Below, in pieces: positions 36,343 through 46,360 of a stretch of DNA of 64,000 nt (positions within the stretch are counted from its first letter, which is position 1; every line of letters begins with the position of its first letter). The position numbers and the translations under genes were made by a program. Origin of the DNA: Eisenbergiella tayi (GTDB taxonomy: Bacteria > Bacillota > Clostridia > Lachnospirales > Lachnospiraceae); NCBI RefSeq assembly GCF_001881565.1, contig NZ_MPDJ01000014.1:20640-84639 (forward strand), in the 5' to 3' direction. Below the pieces are notes generated by a model. That model was not told the origin of the DNA. It did no database searches and saw only the letters and a list, made by a program, of their open reading frames with translations.

Positions 36343-37779
36343 ATGAAAAAGGTATTGATTATGTTAGTTAGCGCCGTAATGTTGTTCAGTATGACAGCAT
36401 GTTCATCAAAGAAGTCTGAAGAAATACAGGAACCCGGAATAGAAAATAGTGAGGAGAAGGCATCAGTTTCTTCAGAGGTACCACAAAAAACAGATGGATA
36501 TGAATATGGAGTTACAGAAGATGGATATACCATAATTACAAATCTTGATACAAGTAAAGACGTAACCTTAACAATGGCAGGCTGGGAAGGAGGACCCAGT
36601 GAAACAGATAATCTGAATCGTGCACTTGAATTATTCAGTGAATATTATCCTAATATAAAGGTAGAGTATACACCAAGTGCGGATTCGGGGGAAGGACACC
36701 ATGGAAAAATAATGACCATGTTTGCTGCTGACAGTGCGCCTGATGTTTTCTACTGTGGTTCATCATATGTCCATAATTTTGCAGATAGAGGAATTATCTA
36801 TGATATAACGGATATATTTAATGAAGCCTTTTCTTTGGATGATTATATTCCGGCTGCGTTGCAATGTATGCAGTACAATGGCAGGCTGTATGGCATTACT
36901 TCCTGTAATGTAGGGCCTCAGCTTTATTATAACAAGGATTTATTTGATGCTGCAGGTGTGGAATACCCTTCACCAGATCCCGGTAAAGCGTGGACATGGG
37001 ATGAATTTATTGATGCTGCTTCTAAACTTACAGTCAAAGATGAGAACGGAAAAGTAAAACAATATGGTTTCTACGGACTCGAAGATTCTGAACTTTTAAC
37101 GGCTTACTTCAATCAATTTGACATGAAATACATAAGTGATGATGGTAAAGAGTTTATTGCAACCGATGATCCAAATTTTAAGAAAATATTTGAAAATATA
37201 AAAGCATTACGAACAGAGTATGGGATATCTCCTCAGGCGGCGTTTACAGAAAGTGCAGGTATGAATAATGTACAGATGCTGCTTACCGGAATGGTGGCAA
37301 TGTTTGTAGAAGGATCATGGGGGATGGAAGAAACAGCAGAAAGTGGAGTGAACTTTGGTGTTGCACCATTACCTGTAATGGATGGAGGACATTCTGCTAC
37401 GTGGGGGCAGGCCCATATTCATTCTATTGCCGCAAATACTAAACATTTTGATGAAGCATGGGCATTGCTGTGTTTTTTGGGAAGCGATGAATACCAGCTT
37501 AATATGGTAAGAGAAGGGCTGTGGACACCTAATAAAACATCCTGTTATGAGCCCGATGTTATTAAAACATGGCTTACAGATAATCATCCGGATGGCTATG
37601 ATAAGTTTATTTATTATTTCAAGGATTACAGTAGTATTGCTCCTCAGACTGTGATGGGAGGCGAAGCCCAGGATATATTCACCGAAGAGTGTCAGGCATA
37701 TTTTGATGGAAATGAGGAACTGGATAGTGTAATTCAGGAAATGAGATCTAAAATTGATGGAGTATACAACGGCAAATAA
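36343..37779 (+). CDS. Sugar ABC transporter substrate-binding lipoprotein
   Basis: 478 residues after GAAGGAGA. The signal peptide ends in a MTAC lipobox at about residue 20. The mature part is a family 1 solute-binding protein, with ALELFSEYYPNIKVEYTPSADSGEG and CGSSYVHNFADRGIIYDITDIF segments. First gene of the mannoside locus; supplies the permeases at 37877 and 38780. Low-GC codon use compared with the preceding cluster. Confidence 0.92.
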   Translation: MKKVLIMLVSAVMLFSMTACSSKKSEEIQEPGIENSEEKASVSSEVPQKTDGYEYGVTEDGYTIITNLDTSKDVTLTMAGWEGGPSETDNLNRALELFSEYYPNIKVEYTPSADSGEGHHGKIMTMFAADSAPDVFYCGSSYVHNFADRGIIYDITDIFNEAFSLDDYIPAALQCMQYNGRLYGITSCNVGPQLYYNKDLFDAAGVEYPSPDPGKAWTWDEFIDAASKLTVKDENGKVKQYGFYGLEDSELLTAYFNQFDMKYISDDGKEFIATDDPNFKKIFENIKALRTEYGISPQAAFTESAGMNNVQMLLTGMVAMFVEGSWGMEETAESGVNFGVAPLPVMDGGHSATWGQAHIHSIAANTKHFDEAWALLCFLGSDEYQLNMVREGLWTPNKTSCYEPDVIKTWLTDNHPDGYDKFIYYFKDYSSIAPQTVMGGEAQDIFTEECQAYFDGNEELDSVIQEMRSKIDGVYNGK

Positions 37780-37876
37780 ATTGGACATATAAATTATTTG
37801 TGCGGGGATGTCCATAGAGACAGCTTTGGACGTCCCTGCATTACATGGTACATATACGGATGGGAAAAGTGATTAT

Positions 37877-38764
37877 ATGCAAAAAATAAAACAAATGTTT
37901 TATAAAGACAGAATATGGGTTTTTATTTTGTTATTTCCTAATTTATTGATATTTTTGATTTTTACAGTTTTTCCTGTAGTGGCTACATTTGGAATAAGTT
38001 TTACATCATGGGATTTGCTGGGGAGCATGGAATGGGTAGGACTTGAAAATTATTTAACTCTTTTCAGAGACAAGACTTTTTTGAAGGTAACGGGTAATAC
38101 TTTTTATTTCACTGTGGTTTCAGTACCTTTGTGTCTTATAATCTCTTTTTTCATGGCGGTTTTATTAGATAGTAAGATAAAACTGCTGAAGCTTTGGAGG
38201 GCTATTTATTTTTTACCGGTTATTTCATCAATGGTAGTAGTGGCCATTGTCTGGAACTGGCTTTATAACCCTCAATTTGGTTTGGTTAATTATTTCCTGG
38301 GATTGATTGGAATTGAAGGGCCGGCATGGCTTAGTGATACAACATGGGCTATGCCAGCAGTCATTATAACAAACATATGGAAGAATATGGGGTATAATAT
38401 GATGTTATTTTTGGCTGGACTTCAATCCATTTCAAGCAGTTATTATGAAGCGGCTGAACTGGATGGGGCGAATTTTTGGCAGAAAATCAGATATATAACA
38501 TTTCCGATGATTTCATTCACTACTTTATTTGTTATCATAACATCGGTTATAGGTTCTTTCCAGGTATTTGATCTGGTGATGATGATGACGGATGGAGGGC
38601 CTGCTAGAAGTACGTCTGTTATGGTTCATTATCTGTACCAAAATGCATTTTCTTATTTTAAAATGGGATATGCCTGTTCTCAGGCGGTTGTTCTTACTTT
38701 GATAGTTCTTATTCTTACACTGCTCCAGTTTAAATTTGTAAAGGTAAATGATATTAGTGAATAA
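37877..38764 (+). CDS. Sugar ABC transporter permease (MalF/UgpA type)
   Basis: 295 residues from ATG 37877; the frame runs back to an ATG at 37808 that has no good site. Six membrane spans, with YEAAELDGANFWQKIRYITFPM as EAA loop near residue 195. Partner of 38780. The ATPase must come from elsewhere. Confidence 0.9.
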   Translation: MQKIKQMFYKDRIWVFILLFPNLLIFLIFTVFPVVATFGISFTSWDLLGSMEWVGLENYLTLFRDKTFLKVTGNTFYFTVVSVPLCLIISFFMAVLLDSKIKLLKLWRAIYFLPVISSMVVVAIVWNWLYNPQFGLVNYFLGLIGIEGPAWLSDTTWAMPAVIITNIWKNMGYNMMLFLAGLQSISSSYYEAAELDGANFWQKIRYITFPMISFTTLFVIITSVIGSFQVFDLVMMMTDGGPARSTSVMVHYLYQNAFSYFKMGYACSQAVVLTLIVLILTLLQFKFVKVNDISE

Positions 38765-38779
38765 GTCAAAGGAGTAGAT

Positions 38780-39616
38780 ATGGCATCAAAAAAGAAAAAA
38801 AGAATAATTAATTCATTTAAGTATCTCTTTTTAATAATGGGTTCGTTTGTAATGATTGTTCCTTTCATATGGATGATATCTACATCATTTAAAGGAACAT
38901 CGGAGATATTTACCTTTCCTCCGATATGGATACCAAAGGAGCCTACATTACGTGGTTATGTGAGACTTCTGACAAATAACAGGATGCCATTTCTGGCATT
39001 TTTTAAAAACAGTTTTATTATTACTTTAATAGTTGTTATTACACAGGTATTTACCAGTGCATGCGCGGGATATGCCTTTGCAAAACTAAAATTTAAAGGA
39101 CGTAAAATTATTTTTATTGGGTACCTTGCCACAATGATGATTCCCGTTCATGCAACCCTGGTTCCCACATTTATGGTTATGAAACAATTGGGGCTGATCG
39201 ATACACATGCAGCATTGATTTTACCTAATATTGTATCTGCATTTGGGACATTTCTCTTAAAGCAGTTTTTTGAAACGGTTCCTCAATCTTTAGTTGAAGC
39301 AGCGAAAATGGACGGTGCGACTCCGGGCAGAGTATTTATTTCAATTGCGCTTCCGCTTTCGAAACCTTCATTGGCCACACTGGCAATTTTTGTAATGTTG
39401 TCAACATGGAATGATTATATTCGTCCATTAATCTTTTTAAATACATTAAATAAGTATACGTTGCCTTTGGGACTTGCTCTATTGAATGGAACTTTTACAA
39501 CGGATTGGGCTGTTCTTATGGCAGGAACTACGTTAGCTGTTGTACCAGTATTAATAGCTTATATTCTTGCACAGGATTATTTTGTAAAAGGAGTTATGCT
39601 GTCTGGAATAAAATAA
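38780..39616 (+). CDS. Sugar ABC transporter permease (MalG type)
   Basis: 278 residues after AAAGGAG. Six spans, and the EAA loop in VEAAKMDGATPGRVFISIALPLSKP. Ends 45 bases before the alpha-mannosidase, so the hydrolase is probably co-transcribed. Confidence 0.92.
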   Translation: MASKKKKRIINSFKYLFLIMGSFVMIVPFIWMISTSFKGTSEIFTFPPIWIPKEPTLRGYVRLLTNNRMPFLAFFKNSFIITLIVVITQVFTSACAGYAFAKLKFKGRKIIFIGYLATMMIPVHATLVPTFMVMKQLGLIDTHAALILPNIVSAFGTFLLKQFFETVPQSLVEAAKMDGATPGRVFISIALPLSKPSLATLAIFVMLSTWNDYIRPLIFLNTLNKYTLPLGLALLNGTFTTDWAVLMAGTTLAVVPVLIAYILAQDYFVKGVMLSGIK

Positions 39617-39661
39617 ATAAAGATAGCAAGAGGATTGAATTATTGGGCAAGGAGGTTAAAA

Positions 39662-42016
39662 ATGGAGAAAATGCGCGAGGTCGTTATTATTTATCATAAT
39701 CATCTGGATCCGGAATGGGCAAGATGTTATGCAAAACCACTATATAAAAATGCAGTTATGCTTAGAAGCTATGCGGATGTGTGGGAATATATTATTAATA
39801 CCTGGCTGAGTATGGCAGAAGATGGATATCAATACAGCGAAGGCCAGTATATTGTCTGGAGGACTTATCTGGAAAGATATCCTGAAAGAAAAGAATACAT
39901 TAAAAAATTAATAAGGGAGAAGAAACTGGAAATTCTGCTCCAGGGTGAACTTACACCAGAAACAAACTATGTACCGGCAGAGGGCTTAAGCAGAAATTAT
40001 CTTCTGGCAAAAGAGTTTTATGACGAATTTTGCGGAGACGATTATGAAGGGACAAAAATAGCCTGGATTTGGGATGCTTTCGGGAATAGTGCCAATATGC
40101 CGCAGGTTTTAAAATTAGCTGGAGCAGAAATGGTGGGAGGTACTAAATACAGAGTATGTAAAGATGATTTTTGGGTAGGAATAGATGGGACAAGAATTCC
40201 TTGCGTTGATAAAAGACTGCAAACCGACTCCTGGGAAAAGGGAGGTTCAACTTACTATGGTTTGAGCCGGCACGCTCATTGTAAGAAATGTAGTGGGTAT
40301 GGATGCACAGAGTGTCATGGTACAGGAATGGTTGCGGAGCATAATTTTACAGAAAAGGAAACGCTGCTCTTTCTAGAAGAAGCTGCAAAAGAAGGAAAAG
40401 GAAAAAAGTTTGTATTAATTGGCGGTGAGGAAGTTCTTCCTAACCAATGCATTTTAAAGGCACTTGAACAGTTGAATAAAAAATATACTGGGCTGATAAA
40501 ATTCCGGTTTGGAGATATATCTGAATACTGGAATGATAATAAAAATTATTACGAACAGATTGAAAGTGAATATCAAAAACCTACGGAAGATTTGAATCCA
40601 GTTCATCAAGGTTGTTATGTTACAAGAATTGAGAATAAACAAAGAGTAAGAAAAGTAACCTATAAGCTTTTGCAAGCGGAAGCTAAAGTTGCAAAAGCAG
40701 CTTGGACAGATAAGAAATATCATAAAAACGATCCTGAATTCACTCAGGCATGGCAGGATTTGATGCTTAATATGCACCACGATTCCATCAGTGGTGCTCA
40801 TATCGACAGCGGACAAGATGAGTTAATGGATTACTTAGACGAGGCGGAATCGATTGCTGATAAATATGTCTTGAGAAAAAATAAGGTAAATATCAATCGG
40901 GTACTGGGAAAAGAAAGAGGAACTTCAGGTATACATAAAAAATGTCTGGGGAAAATGGAAATTTTTTATGACCGAAAAGGAATTACATCTGTATTGAAAA
41001 ATGGAAAGGATTTATTTGGTGATTTTCAATACAAAAATATGACTTACACCAAAAATTGCAGCGGCCCAATTCATATTGGGGAATTACTTCTTCAGTGTGA
41101 GTGGGGGGACAATCATAATGCATATTTTCTTGGCGATTATGTAACTCTTGGTGACTATAATTATGCAGTATATGAAGAGGAATTTAGTATCTTATGGCGG
41201 GGCCGTCATGAGGCAGCTGATCCTGGAGTAAAATGCCTGGACTGGGAAATGAAGGTGGAGGCTTCTGATGATGGAGAAAGACTTGATTTCTACTTGAATG
41301 TTAATTGGGACACTTCAAATAAAAGATTGCGTGTTGCTATACCAGTTGCAGATGATTCAATTGAATCTGATTGGGAGGTTCCTTATGGATTTATTCAAAG
41401 AAGCTTTAATCCCGATGATATGGTTCCTTTTTCAGATGATTTTCAGACTTTGGCTACTCGTTCTATTGGTGAATTCCCGGCGCTGCATTGGGTTAGGCAT
41501 AAGATTAGCGAATCGGAGGGTATAGTTATACTGAATAAAGGAATTCCATCAGTTAAATGGATACCGGGGTGCTTTGAAATGTCTTTATTAAGATCTCCCA
41601 CAATGACTGGAGATACTGTATTGCCAAGCGTTGATGAAATATGGGATGTGGATGGTGTTAGAGATGCAGGAAAACATAAATTTGAATTTTCCATATGGCC
41701 CTATACTGAAAAGATAAGCTGTTCAGAAATAACAAAAGAGGGATACAAATACAATGAAGCGATGCTGAAACTTCCTTTTTCCGTGGAGGGAGACATTGTA
41801 GTGACAGCTTTCAAACTTGCTGAAGATGGCAAAGGCTGTATTCTTAGAATTAATGAAGCAAACGGAACTTCTTCAAAAGTAAAGATTATTTTTTCTGAAG
41901 AAAGGTATATTCAGGAAGTCGATTTGATGGAGCGGGGATGCGGTGAAATCTGTTTTGGAGTAACCTATGAAAAAATACTTCATAAGCATCAAATTGCGAC
42001 ATTTTATATTAGGTAA
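39662..42016 (+). CDS. GH38-like alpha-mannosidase with DnaJ-type cysteine insertion
   Basis: 784 residues from ATG 39662 after GGAGG. GH38 signatures: H14-x-D16 metal ligands in NHLDPEW, catalytic nucleophile D138 in WDAFGNS, and H372-H373-D374 in MHHDSISGAH. Residues 207-222 carry C207, C210, C215 and C218 in a CxxCxGxGCxxCxGTG pattern like a half zinc-finger of DnaJ, inserted between nucleophile and the rest of the barrel. The C-terminal half is beta-sandwich as expected. Cytoplasmic (no signal). Cleaves alpha-mannosyl residues of imported oligosaccharides or a mannosyl compound such as mannosylglycerate; the D-mannose would pass to the isomerase at 42075. Confidence 0.85.
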   Translation: MEKMREVVIIYHNHLDPEWARCYAKPLYKNAVMLRSYADVWEYIINTWLSMAEDGYQYSEGQYIVWRTYLERYPERKEYIKKLIREKKLEILLQGELTPETNYVPAEGLSRNYLLAKEFYDEFCGDDYEGTKIAWIWDAFGNSANMPQVLKLAGAEMVGGTKYRVCKDDFWVGIDGTRIPCVDKRLQTDSWEKGGSTYYGLSRHAHCKKCSGYGCTECHGTGMVAEHNFTEKETLLFLEEAAKEGKGKKFVLIGGEEVLPNQCILKALEQLNKKYTGLIKFRFGDISEYWNDNKNYYEQIESEYQKPTEDLNPVHQGCYVTRIENKQRVRKVTYKLLQAEAKVAKAAWTDKKYHKNDPEFTQAWQDLMLNMHHDSISGAHIDSGQDELMDYLDEAESIADKYVLRKNKVNINRVLGKERGTSGIHKKCLGKMEIFYDRKGITSVLKNGKDLFGDFQYKNMTYTKNCSGPIHIGELLLQCEWGDNHNAYFLGDYVTLGDYNYAVYEEEFSILWRGRHEAADPGVKCLDWEMKVEASDDGERLDFYLNVNWDTSNKRLRVAIPVADDSIESDWEVPYGFIQRSFNPDDMVPFSDDFQTLATRSIGEFPALHWVRHKISESEGIVILNKGIPSVKWIPGCFEMSLLRSPTMTGDTVLPSVDEIWDVDGVRDAGKHKFEFSIWPYTEKISCSEITKEGYKYNEAMLKLPFSVEGDIVVTAFKLAEDGKGCILRINEANGTSSKVKIIFSEERYIQEVDLMERGCGEICFGVTYEKILHKHQIATFYIR

Positions 42017-42074
42017 ACATAAGAAAAGATAATATTATCTATGTCGTACTTATAACGGCAGAATGGAGAATGGT

Positions 42075-42764
42075 ATGAAAAGATCTGAGGTTAATCGTAT
42101 CGTCGAGGATGCGATAAGTTTTGTTGATAAAAGAGGATTGAAATTTCCTTCATTTGCCACTTGGAATTTAGAAAAGTGGAGAAATTTCAGCGAAAGCCAA
42201 AAAGAAATTATAGATAATATGCTTGGGTGGGATATTACCGATTTTGGCAGTGGTGATTTTGCAAAGACTGGGCTACTTATTTTTACTTTCCGAAATGGAA
42301 ATTTTTATAAGAAGGAGGAATATCCGAAACCATATGCTGAAAAACTTTTGCTGGTTGGGGATGGGCAGGAACTGCCATTTCACTTTCACTGGAAAAAAAT
42401 AGAAGATATAATAAACAGAGGAGGGGGTAATCTTTTGATACAACTTTATAATTCAGATGAACATGAAAAGTTTGCCGATACACCTGTTGAAGTGAGTATG
42501 GATGGAGAGAAGAAGGTGATAGAAGCAGGTGGAACTGTAAAGTTAGAACCTGGTCAAAGCATAACTTTAATGCCTGGACAATATCACCGTTGGATTGGAG
42601 AAAAAGGAACCGGACAGATCATGCTTTTTGAAGTCTCTTCCACGAATGATGATACGATTGATAATCGGTTTTATAGTGCCAATGAAAGATTGCCTGTTAT
42701 TATAGAAGATGAGGAACCAAGATATCTTTTATTTAAAGATTACGAAAAGTATGTACAATACTAA
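42075..42764 (+). CDS. D-lyxose/D-mannose isomerase (cupin family)
   Basis: 229 residues from ATG 42075, with GGAG nine bases upstream (ATG 42063 adds four). The Mn-binding cupin motif is H103-F-H105 with K108/E110 in HFHWKKIEDIINRGGG and a distal H171 in GQYHRW, as in D-lyxose isomerase (EcSI/YdaE family, PF07385). These enzymes interconvert D-lyxose with D-xylulose and also D-mannose with D-fructose. Beside an alpha-mannosidase, the mannose-to-fructose reaction is the more likely physiological one, allowing entry to glycolysis through a fructokinase not seen here. Confidence 0.88.
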   Translation: MKRSEVNRIVEDAISFVDKRGLKFPSFATWNLEKWRNFSESQKEIIDNMLGWDITDFGSGDFAKTGLLIFTFRNGNFYKKEEYPKPYAEKLLLVGDGQELPFHFHWKKIEDIINRGGGNLLIQLYNSDEHEKFADTPVEVSMDGEKKVIEAGGTVKLEPGQSITLMPGQYHRWIGEKGTGQIMLFEVSSTNDDTIDNRFYSANERLPVIIEDEEPRYLLFKDYEKYVQY

Positions 42765-42790
42765 TAATATACGTTAAAACATTAATTGCT

Positions 42791-42826
42791 AAAGGGCAAG
42801 GCCAGTTTTCTGGGCTTTGTCCTTAA
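42791..42826 (+). terminator. Terminator-like hairpin after the mannoside operon
   Basis: An AAGGGCAAGGCC arm is paired imperfectly with GGGCTTTGTCCTT, followed by AATTGTATTATT. Weaker than the others in the window. Confidence 0.5.
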
Positions 42827-42894
42827 TTGTATTATTATAAATTGAATCTTTTTTGAGAAAAAGTATTATTGTTTCGGCATTGTGTATTCTGAAT

Positions 42895-43806
42895 TTACTT
42901 ATAAATTGAATATTCAGCTTTTATCCACAGCACATCCCCCCGCATCCCCGCATCAATCTCCCCTCCAAGCTTCTCTGTCAGCACCTTAACAACAGCAAGC
43001 CCCAGCCCCGTACTTTCCCCATGCCGGGATGGATCTCCCGTATAAAACCGGTCAAATATCCGCGCAGTATCGATTTTTGTACCGGCAGGCACCGTATTTT
43101 CCATGCAAAAAACAACCTTTCCGTTTCCCTCCTCAGAAAGGCTGATCATAATATCCCCCGCACAATAACGCACAGCATTGGACAGCAGATTCTGAAGGAT
43201 ACGTTCCATCATAATCCGATCGGTATCAAGAAAGACCGAACAGCCAGGCAGCCGGATATCCGGAAGGATATTTCTGCTTTCCAGCAGCGGTGCATTTTCC
43301 GTCAGAAAATCCAATATCAGATTGGAAAAATTGATCCTTTCCTTTACCGGCGCCGCCTGTTCCGAATCGATAAGAGACAAATCATAAAAAGTCTCCATTA
43401 ATTCCTTCATTCTTTCCGCTTTGCGGAGAGCCGTCTCCACCCGCCGGTTTTGCTCCTGTGTCAAGTCCGATTTCCGGACCAGCTGAAGATGCCCCATGAG
43501 AACGGTCAGGGGAGTCCGGAGATCGTGGGAAATATTAGCGATGGATTCTTTCAGACGCTGTTCGTGCTGTACGGCACGGGCTACCGTATAACGCTGTTTG
43601 GCGTAATGCTTATTGATAGCTCCGGCAAGTTTTTCCAAATCCCTGTCAACCAGAGACATATCCAGCATTTTTTCCGACGCTCCGTCAGCCAAATCGTTTA
43701 TCTGCCCGGTAAGGTATCTTATTTGTTTTTTCATCCTGATATATTTTACAGTCAGGATTATTAACAGCAGAGCGGAAAGACCAATAATAATACGGATATC
43801 AATCAC
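42895..43806 (-). CDS. Sensor histidine kinase, short membrane-sensing type
   Basis: 303 residues from a GTG start whose ribosome site (AGAGG) is tightly adjacent. One membrane span at about 4-24 and no sizeable extracellular domain. The phosphoacceptor is H94 in SHDLRTPLTVL; the ATP-binding domain has DTDRIMMERILQNLLSNAVRY and STGLGLAVVKVL. Last gene of a five-gene - strand set: response regulator, ATPase, two permeases, kinase. Kinases of this form usually sense through the adjacent ABC transporter, as in lantibiotic or antibiotic-resistance modules. Confidence 0.9.
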   Translation of the reverse strand: MIDIRIIIGLSALLLIILTVKYIRMKKQIRYLTGQINDLADGASEKMLDMSLVDRDLEKLAGAINKHYAKQRYTVARAVQHEQRLKESIANISHDLRTPLTVLMGHLQLVRKSDLTQEQNRRVETALRKAERMKELMETFYDLSLIDSEQAAPVKERINFSNLILDFLTENAPLLESRNILPDIRLPGCSVFLDTDRIMMERILQNLLSNAVRYCAGDIMISLSEEGNGKVVFCMENTVPAGTKIDTARIFDRFYTGDPSRHGESTGLGLAVVKVLTEKLGGEIDAGMRGDVLWIKAEYSIYK

Positions 43807-43837
43807 CTCTTTTCCGATAAACCCCTGAATCCCATAT

Positions 43838-44575
43838 CTATTTCAAATCACATTTACGGAACATATGCCAGGACAGGAAGAGCATCCCGCCCGCCCACAC
43901 AGCAGCCGACAGCAGGCAGGACGGAAGGAACAGGGCCTGTGTGCTGACCGCTTTTCGTATCTGATAGGCAGGCAAGAAGGAAACAGGAAAGCCCAGCTTC
44001 ATTCCATATCCCAGATACAGACTGAGAAGAAAGGTCAGTCCTGCTGTAAAAGCAACGGCTTTACCGTTGTTCCTGAGCCAGAAACAGCAGAAAAAAGCAG
44101 GCAGGAATACCGCGCTGTTCAGGAGAAAGGAATAAAGGACTGCCTTTATTACAAGGAAAAGAAATGACCCGGCGCCGCCAAGCCCGAAACGGGAGGCCTG
44201 CCGGATACATCCTGCAAAAGGGTATAGGATGATCATGAAATTAAAGGCAAGCAGATAGGAAATCACTTTGCCCGCAAAGATCGTTCCTCTTCCATGGCCG
44301 GAGCAAACCTCCTGGCTGATAGTCCTGTGGGAAAATTCCTGGCCGAGCAGCAGGGCAAGAAGGCTGGAAACGATAATATGAAGAAAGGTGGAGTCATATA
44401 CCATCCCAATGAAAATATCCGAAAGGGATGCGGCAATGCCTCCGCTTGCACCCAGGACATCGGTTTCATAGGTTCTTGCAGTCAGAAAACCCAGCAGAAA
44501 AATGCCGATGCATCCGCCAAGGTATATCCGGTTCCGAAGCAGCTGATAGTTGTTCATTTTCAGTAAATTATTCAA
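43838..44575 (-). CDS. ABC-2 exporter permease (lantibiotic-immunity type), subunit 2
   Basis: 245 residues from TTG 44575 (AGGGG site) or ATG 44557. About six membrane spans, with GQEFSHRTISQEVCSGHGRGTIFAGKVISYL typical of ABC-2 permeases of the NisEG/SpaEG kind. It probably pairs with the permease at 44590 and the ATPase at 45269. Likely extrudes a peptide or hydrophobic compound from the membrane. Confidence 0.82.
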   Translation of the reverse strand: MNNLLKMNNYQLLRNRIYLGGCIGIFLLGFLTARTYETDVLGASGGIAASLSDIFIGMVYDSTFLHIIVSSLLALLLGQEFSHRTISQEVCSGHGRGTIFAGKVISYLLAFNFMIILYPFAGCIRQASRFGLGGAGSFLFLVIKAVLYSFLLNSAVFLPAFFCCFWLRNNGKAVAFTAGLTFLLSLYLGYGMKLGFPVSFLPAYQIRKAVSTQALFLPSCLLSAAVWAGGMLFLSWHMFRKCDLK

Positions 44576-44589
44576 ACGAATCCCCTCCT

Positions 44590-45276
44590 TTATTTTAGAT
44601 CACAACGGCAGAAGCTGCCATAGGCAAGAAGACCGGATAAGAAAATCCATACCCCGTCGATCCCGGCCGTTACTGCTGTTGGAGACGTTAACTGGTTTAA
44701 GGAAATAAGCCGTATCTGTCCTATCGGCAGAAGTACTGCCAGCTGCGCGGCTCTGCTGCTGTTAAGGGCAAAGATCATCAGAAAATAAAGCACCATGGGG
44801 ATGACAAAGGTTTTGCCGATATCCCTGAAAAGAAAAGCGAACAGCAGCGGCAGCATTCCCATGGCAGGAACCGCCATGAAAAGGGTCAGCATATTTGAAA
44901 ACGAAAGAATAGCTGTCTTTCCCAGAATTGCCGCGGCGGCAGAATGAAAAAGCACGGGAACGGCTAAAAGGGCGGTGCTTGCTGTCAGATAGGACAGGGT
45001 TTTGGCGAAAAAGACGGCTCCCCGTTTATGACCGGCGCTGATAAAAGACGATATGGTGCGGTTTTCAAAATCTTCACCTATAAAAAGTGCGGCAAACAGG
45101 ATGCTTATGAAATATATCTGAGGAAGATTATAAAGAGAACCCTTCACCAGATCGGAAGTCGTGTTTTTGCTGTCCGTCAGAAGAAGGCTTCCCAAAGCAA
45201 GGGAAAAGAACAGCAATCCCCAAAAGCTTTGTTTATGCAGGAGTTTATAATACTCGGCTTTTAACAGATTAATCAT
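44590..45276 (-). CDS. ABC-2 exporter permease, subunit 1
   Basis: 228 residues; N-terminal MINLLKAEYYKLLHKQSFW is the usual cytoplasmic start and GEDFENRTISSFISAGHKRGAVFFAKTLSYL matches the motif of its neighbour. Six spans. Its start overlaps the end of the ATPase gene by eight bases, indicating coupled translation. Confidence 0.85.
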   Translation of the reverse strand: MINLLKAEYYKLLHKQSFWGLLFFSLALGSLLLTDSKNTTSDLVKGSLYNLPQIYFISILFAALFIGEDFENRTISSFISAGHKRGAVFFAKTLSYLTASTALLAVPVLFHSAAAAILGKTAILSFSNMLTLFMAVPAMGMLPLLFAFLFRDIGKTFVIPMVLYFLMIFALNSSRAAQLAVLLPIGQIRLISLNQLTSPTAVTAGIDGVWIFLSGLLAYGSFCRCDLK

Positions 45277-46192
45277 GGGAATAACCTCCCACTCTGCGCA
45301 GAAAATAATCCTCCAGGGTATCCCCTGAAAGATGCAGCTCTGTTACCAGGATATGGGATTCCAGCAGGATCCGGGCAACCTGTTCCATGTTTTCTAAATG
45401 ATCATATAAACGGATCGTTCCGTCAGGCATTAACTGCAGGTTATCGGTTTGCAGTTTCTCCTCCAGTATAAGAAGTGTGTTTTGCGGATCAGCCGATTTG
45501 ATTGCGATATGCTGCCTGCATCGTTCATTTAGTTCGGAATCGGACAGTTCTTCCATGATTTTCCCCTTCTCAATTAAGATAAACTGGGATGCGGTGTGGG
45601 AAAGCTCCTCCAATATATGGCTGGATATCAGAATTGTCATCCCATATTCCTGGTTAAGATGCTTCAGCAGATTGCGGATTTCTGCAATACCTGCCGGATC
45701 CAGCCCGTTAATGGGTTCGTCCAGAATTAAGAATTCGGGCATATTTAAAAGAGCGGCGGCAATGCCCAGGCGCTGGCGCATTCCCAGGGAAAAGTTCCTG
45801 ACCGCTTTTTTTCCGGTGTCTTCCAGATGAACCATATGCAGGCATTTATCAATGACTGTTTTATCCGGAATCCCTCTTTGCAGCCGCTGTACCTCCATAT
45901 TTTGATGGGCGGAGAGACTGGGGAAAAGCGCCGGTGTTTCAATCATACAGCCGATCCGTTTCCTCTGTGTCTGCAATTCCTGTGTTCCGGATTTCCCCCA
46001 CAGAGCCAGAGTTCCGCAGGTTGGAAAGGCCAAACCGGTTATGAGCCGGAGGAAAGTAGTTTTGCCCGCGCCGTTCCGGCCGATGAAGCCATATATTTTC
46101 CCCTTTTCCAGCTGCAGATTAATATGATCCAGTACGACAGCCTCTTTATATTTTTTTGTGAGATCCTTTGCTTCCATTACTATGTCTTTCAT
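45269..46192 (-). CDS. ABC transporter ATP-binding protein (lantibiotic/bacitracin export type)
   Basis: 307 residues. Walker A is GRNGAGKTT (residues 38-46), the signature motif SLGMRQRLG follows at about 135-143, and the Walker B LILDEP and a switch SSH complete the site. A C-terminal extension of about 80 residues is typical of export ATPases such as BcrA/NisF. Overlaps the permease at 44590. A gap of 168 bases separates it from the response regulator upstream. Confidence 0.93.
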   Translation of the reverse strand: MKDIVMEAKDLTKKYKEAVVLDHINLQLEKGKIYGFIGRNGAGKTTFLRLITGLAFPTCGTLALWGKSGTQELQTQRKRIGCMIETPALFPSLSAHQNMEVQRLQRGIPDKTVIDKCLHMVHLEDTGKKAVRNFSLGMRQRLGIAAALLNMPEFLILDEPINGLDPAGIAEIRNLLKHLNQEYGMTILISSHILEELSHTASQFILIEKGKIMEELSDSELNERCRQHIAIKSADPQNTLLILEEKLQTDNLQLMPDGTIRLYDHLENMEQVARILLESHILVTELHLSGDTLEDYFLRRVGGYSHD

Positions 46193-46360
46193 TTTTACTC
46201 CTGTCTGTGCACTTTTGTATGAATGCGGCGGTATTGAATTCCAATCGGTTAAGAGAATTTCAATTTTTACCTCTTCTATATTTTTATAGTGTAAAACGGA
46301 AACATAAAGAATTTCTTAAGTGGATCAAGAAAGGAATAAAGAAAAAATAAAGCCGGGGAA

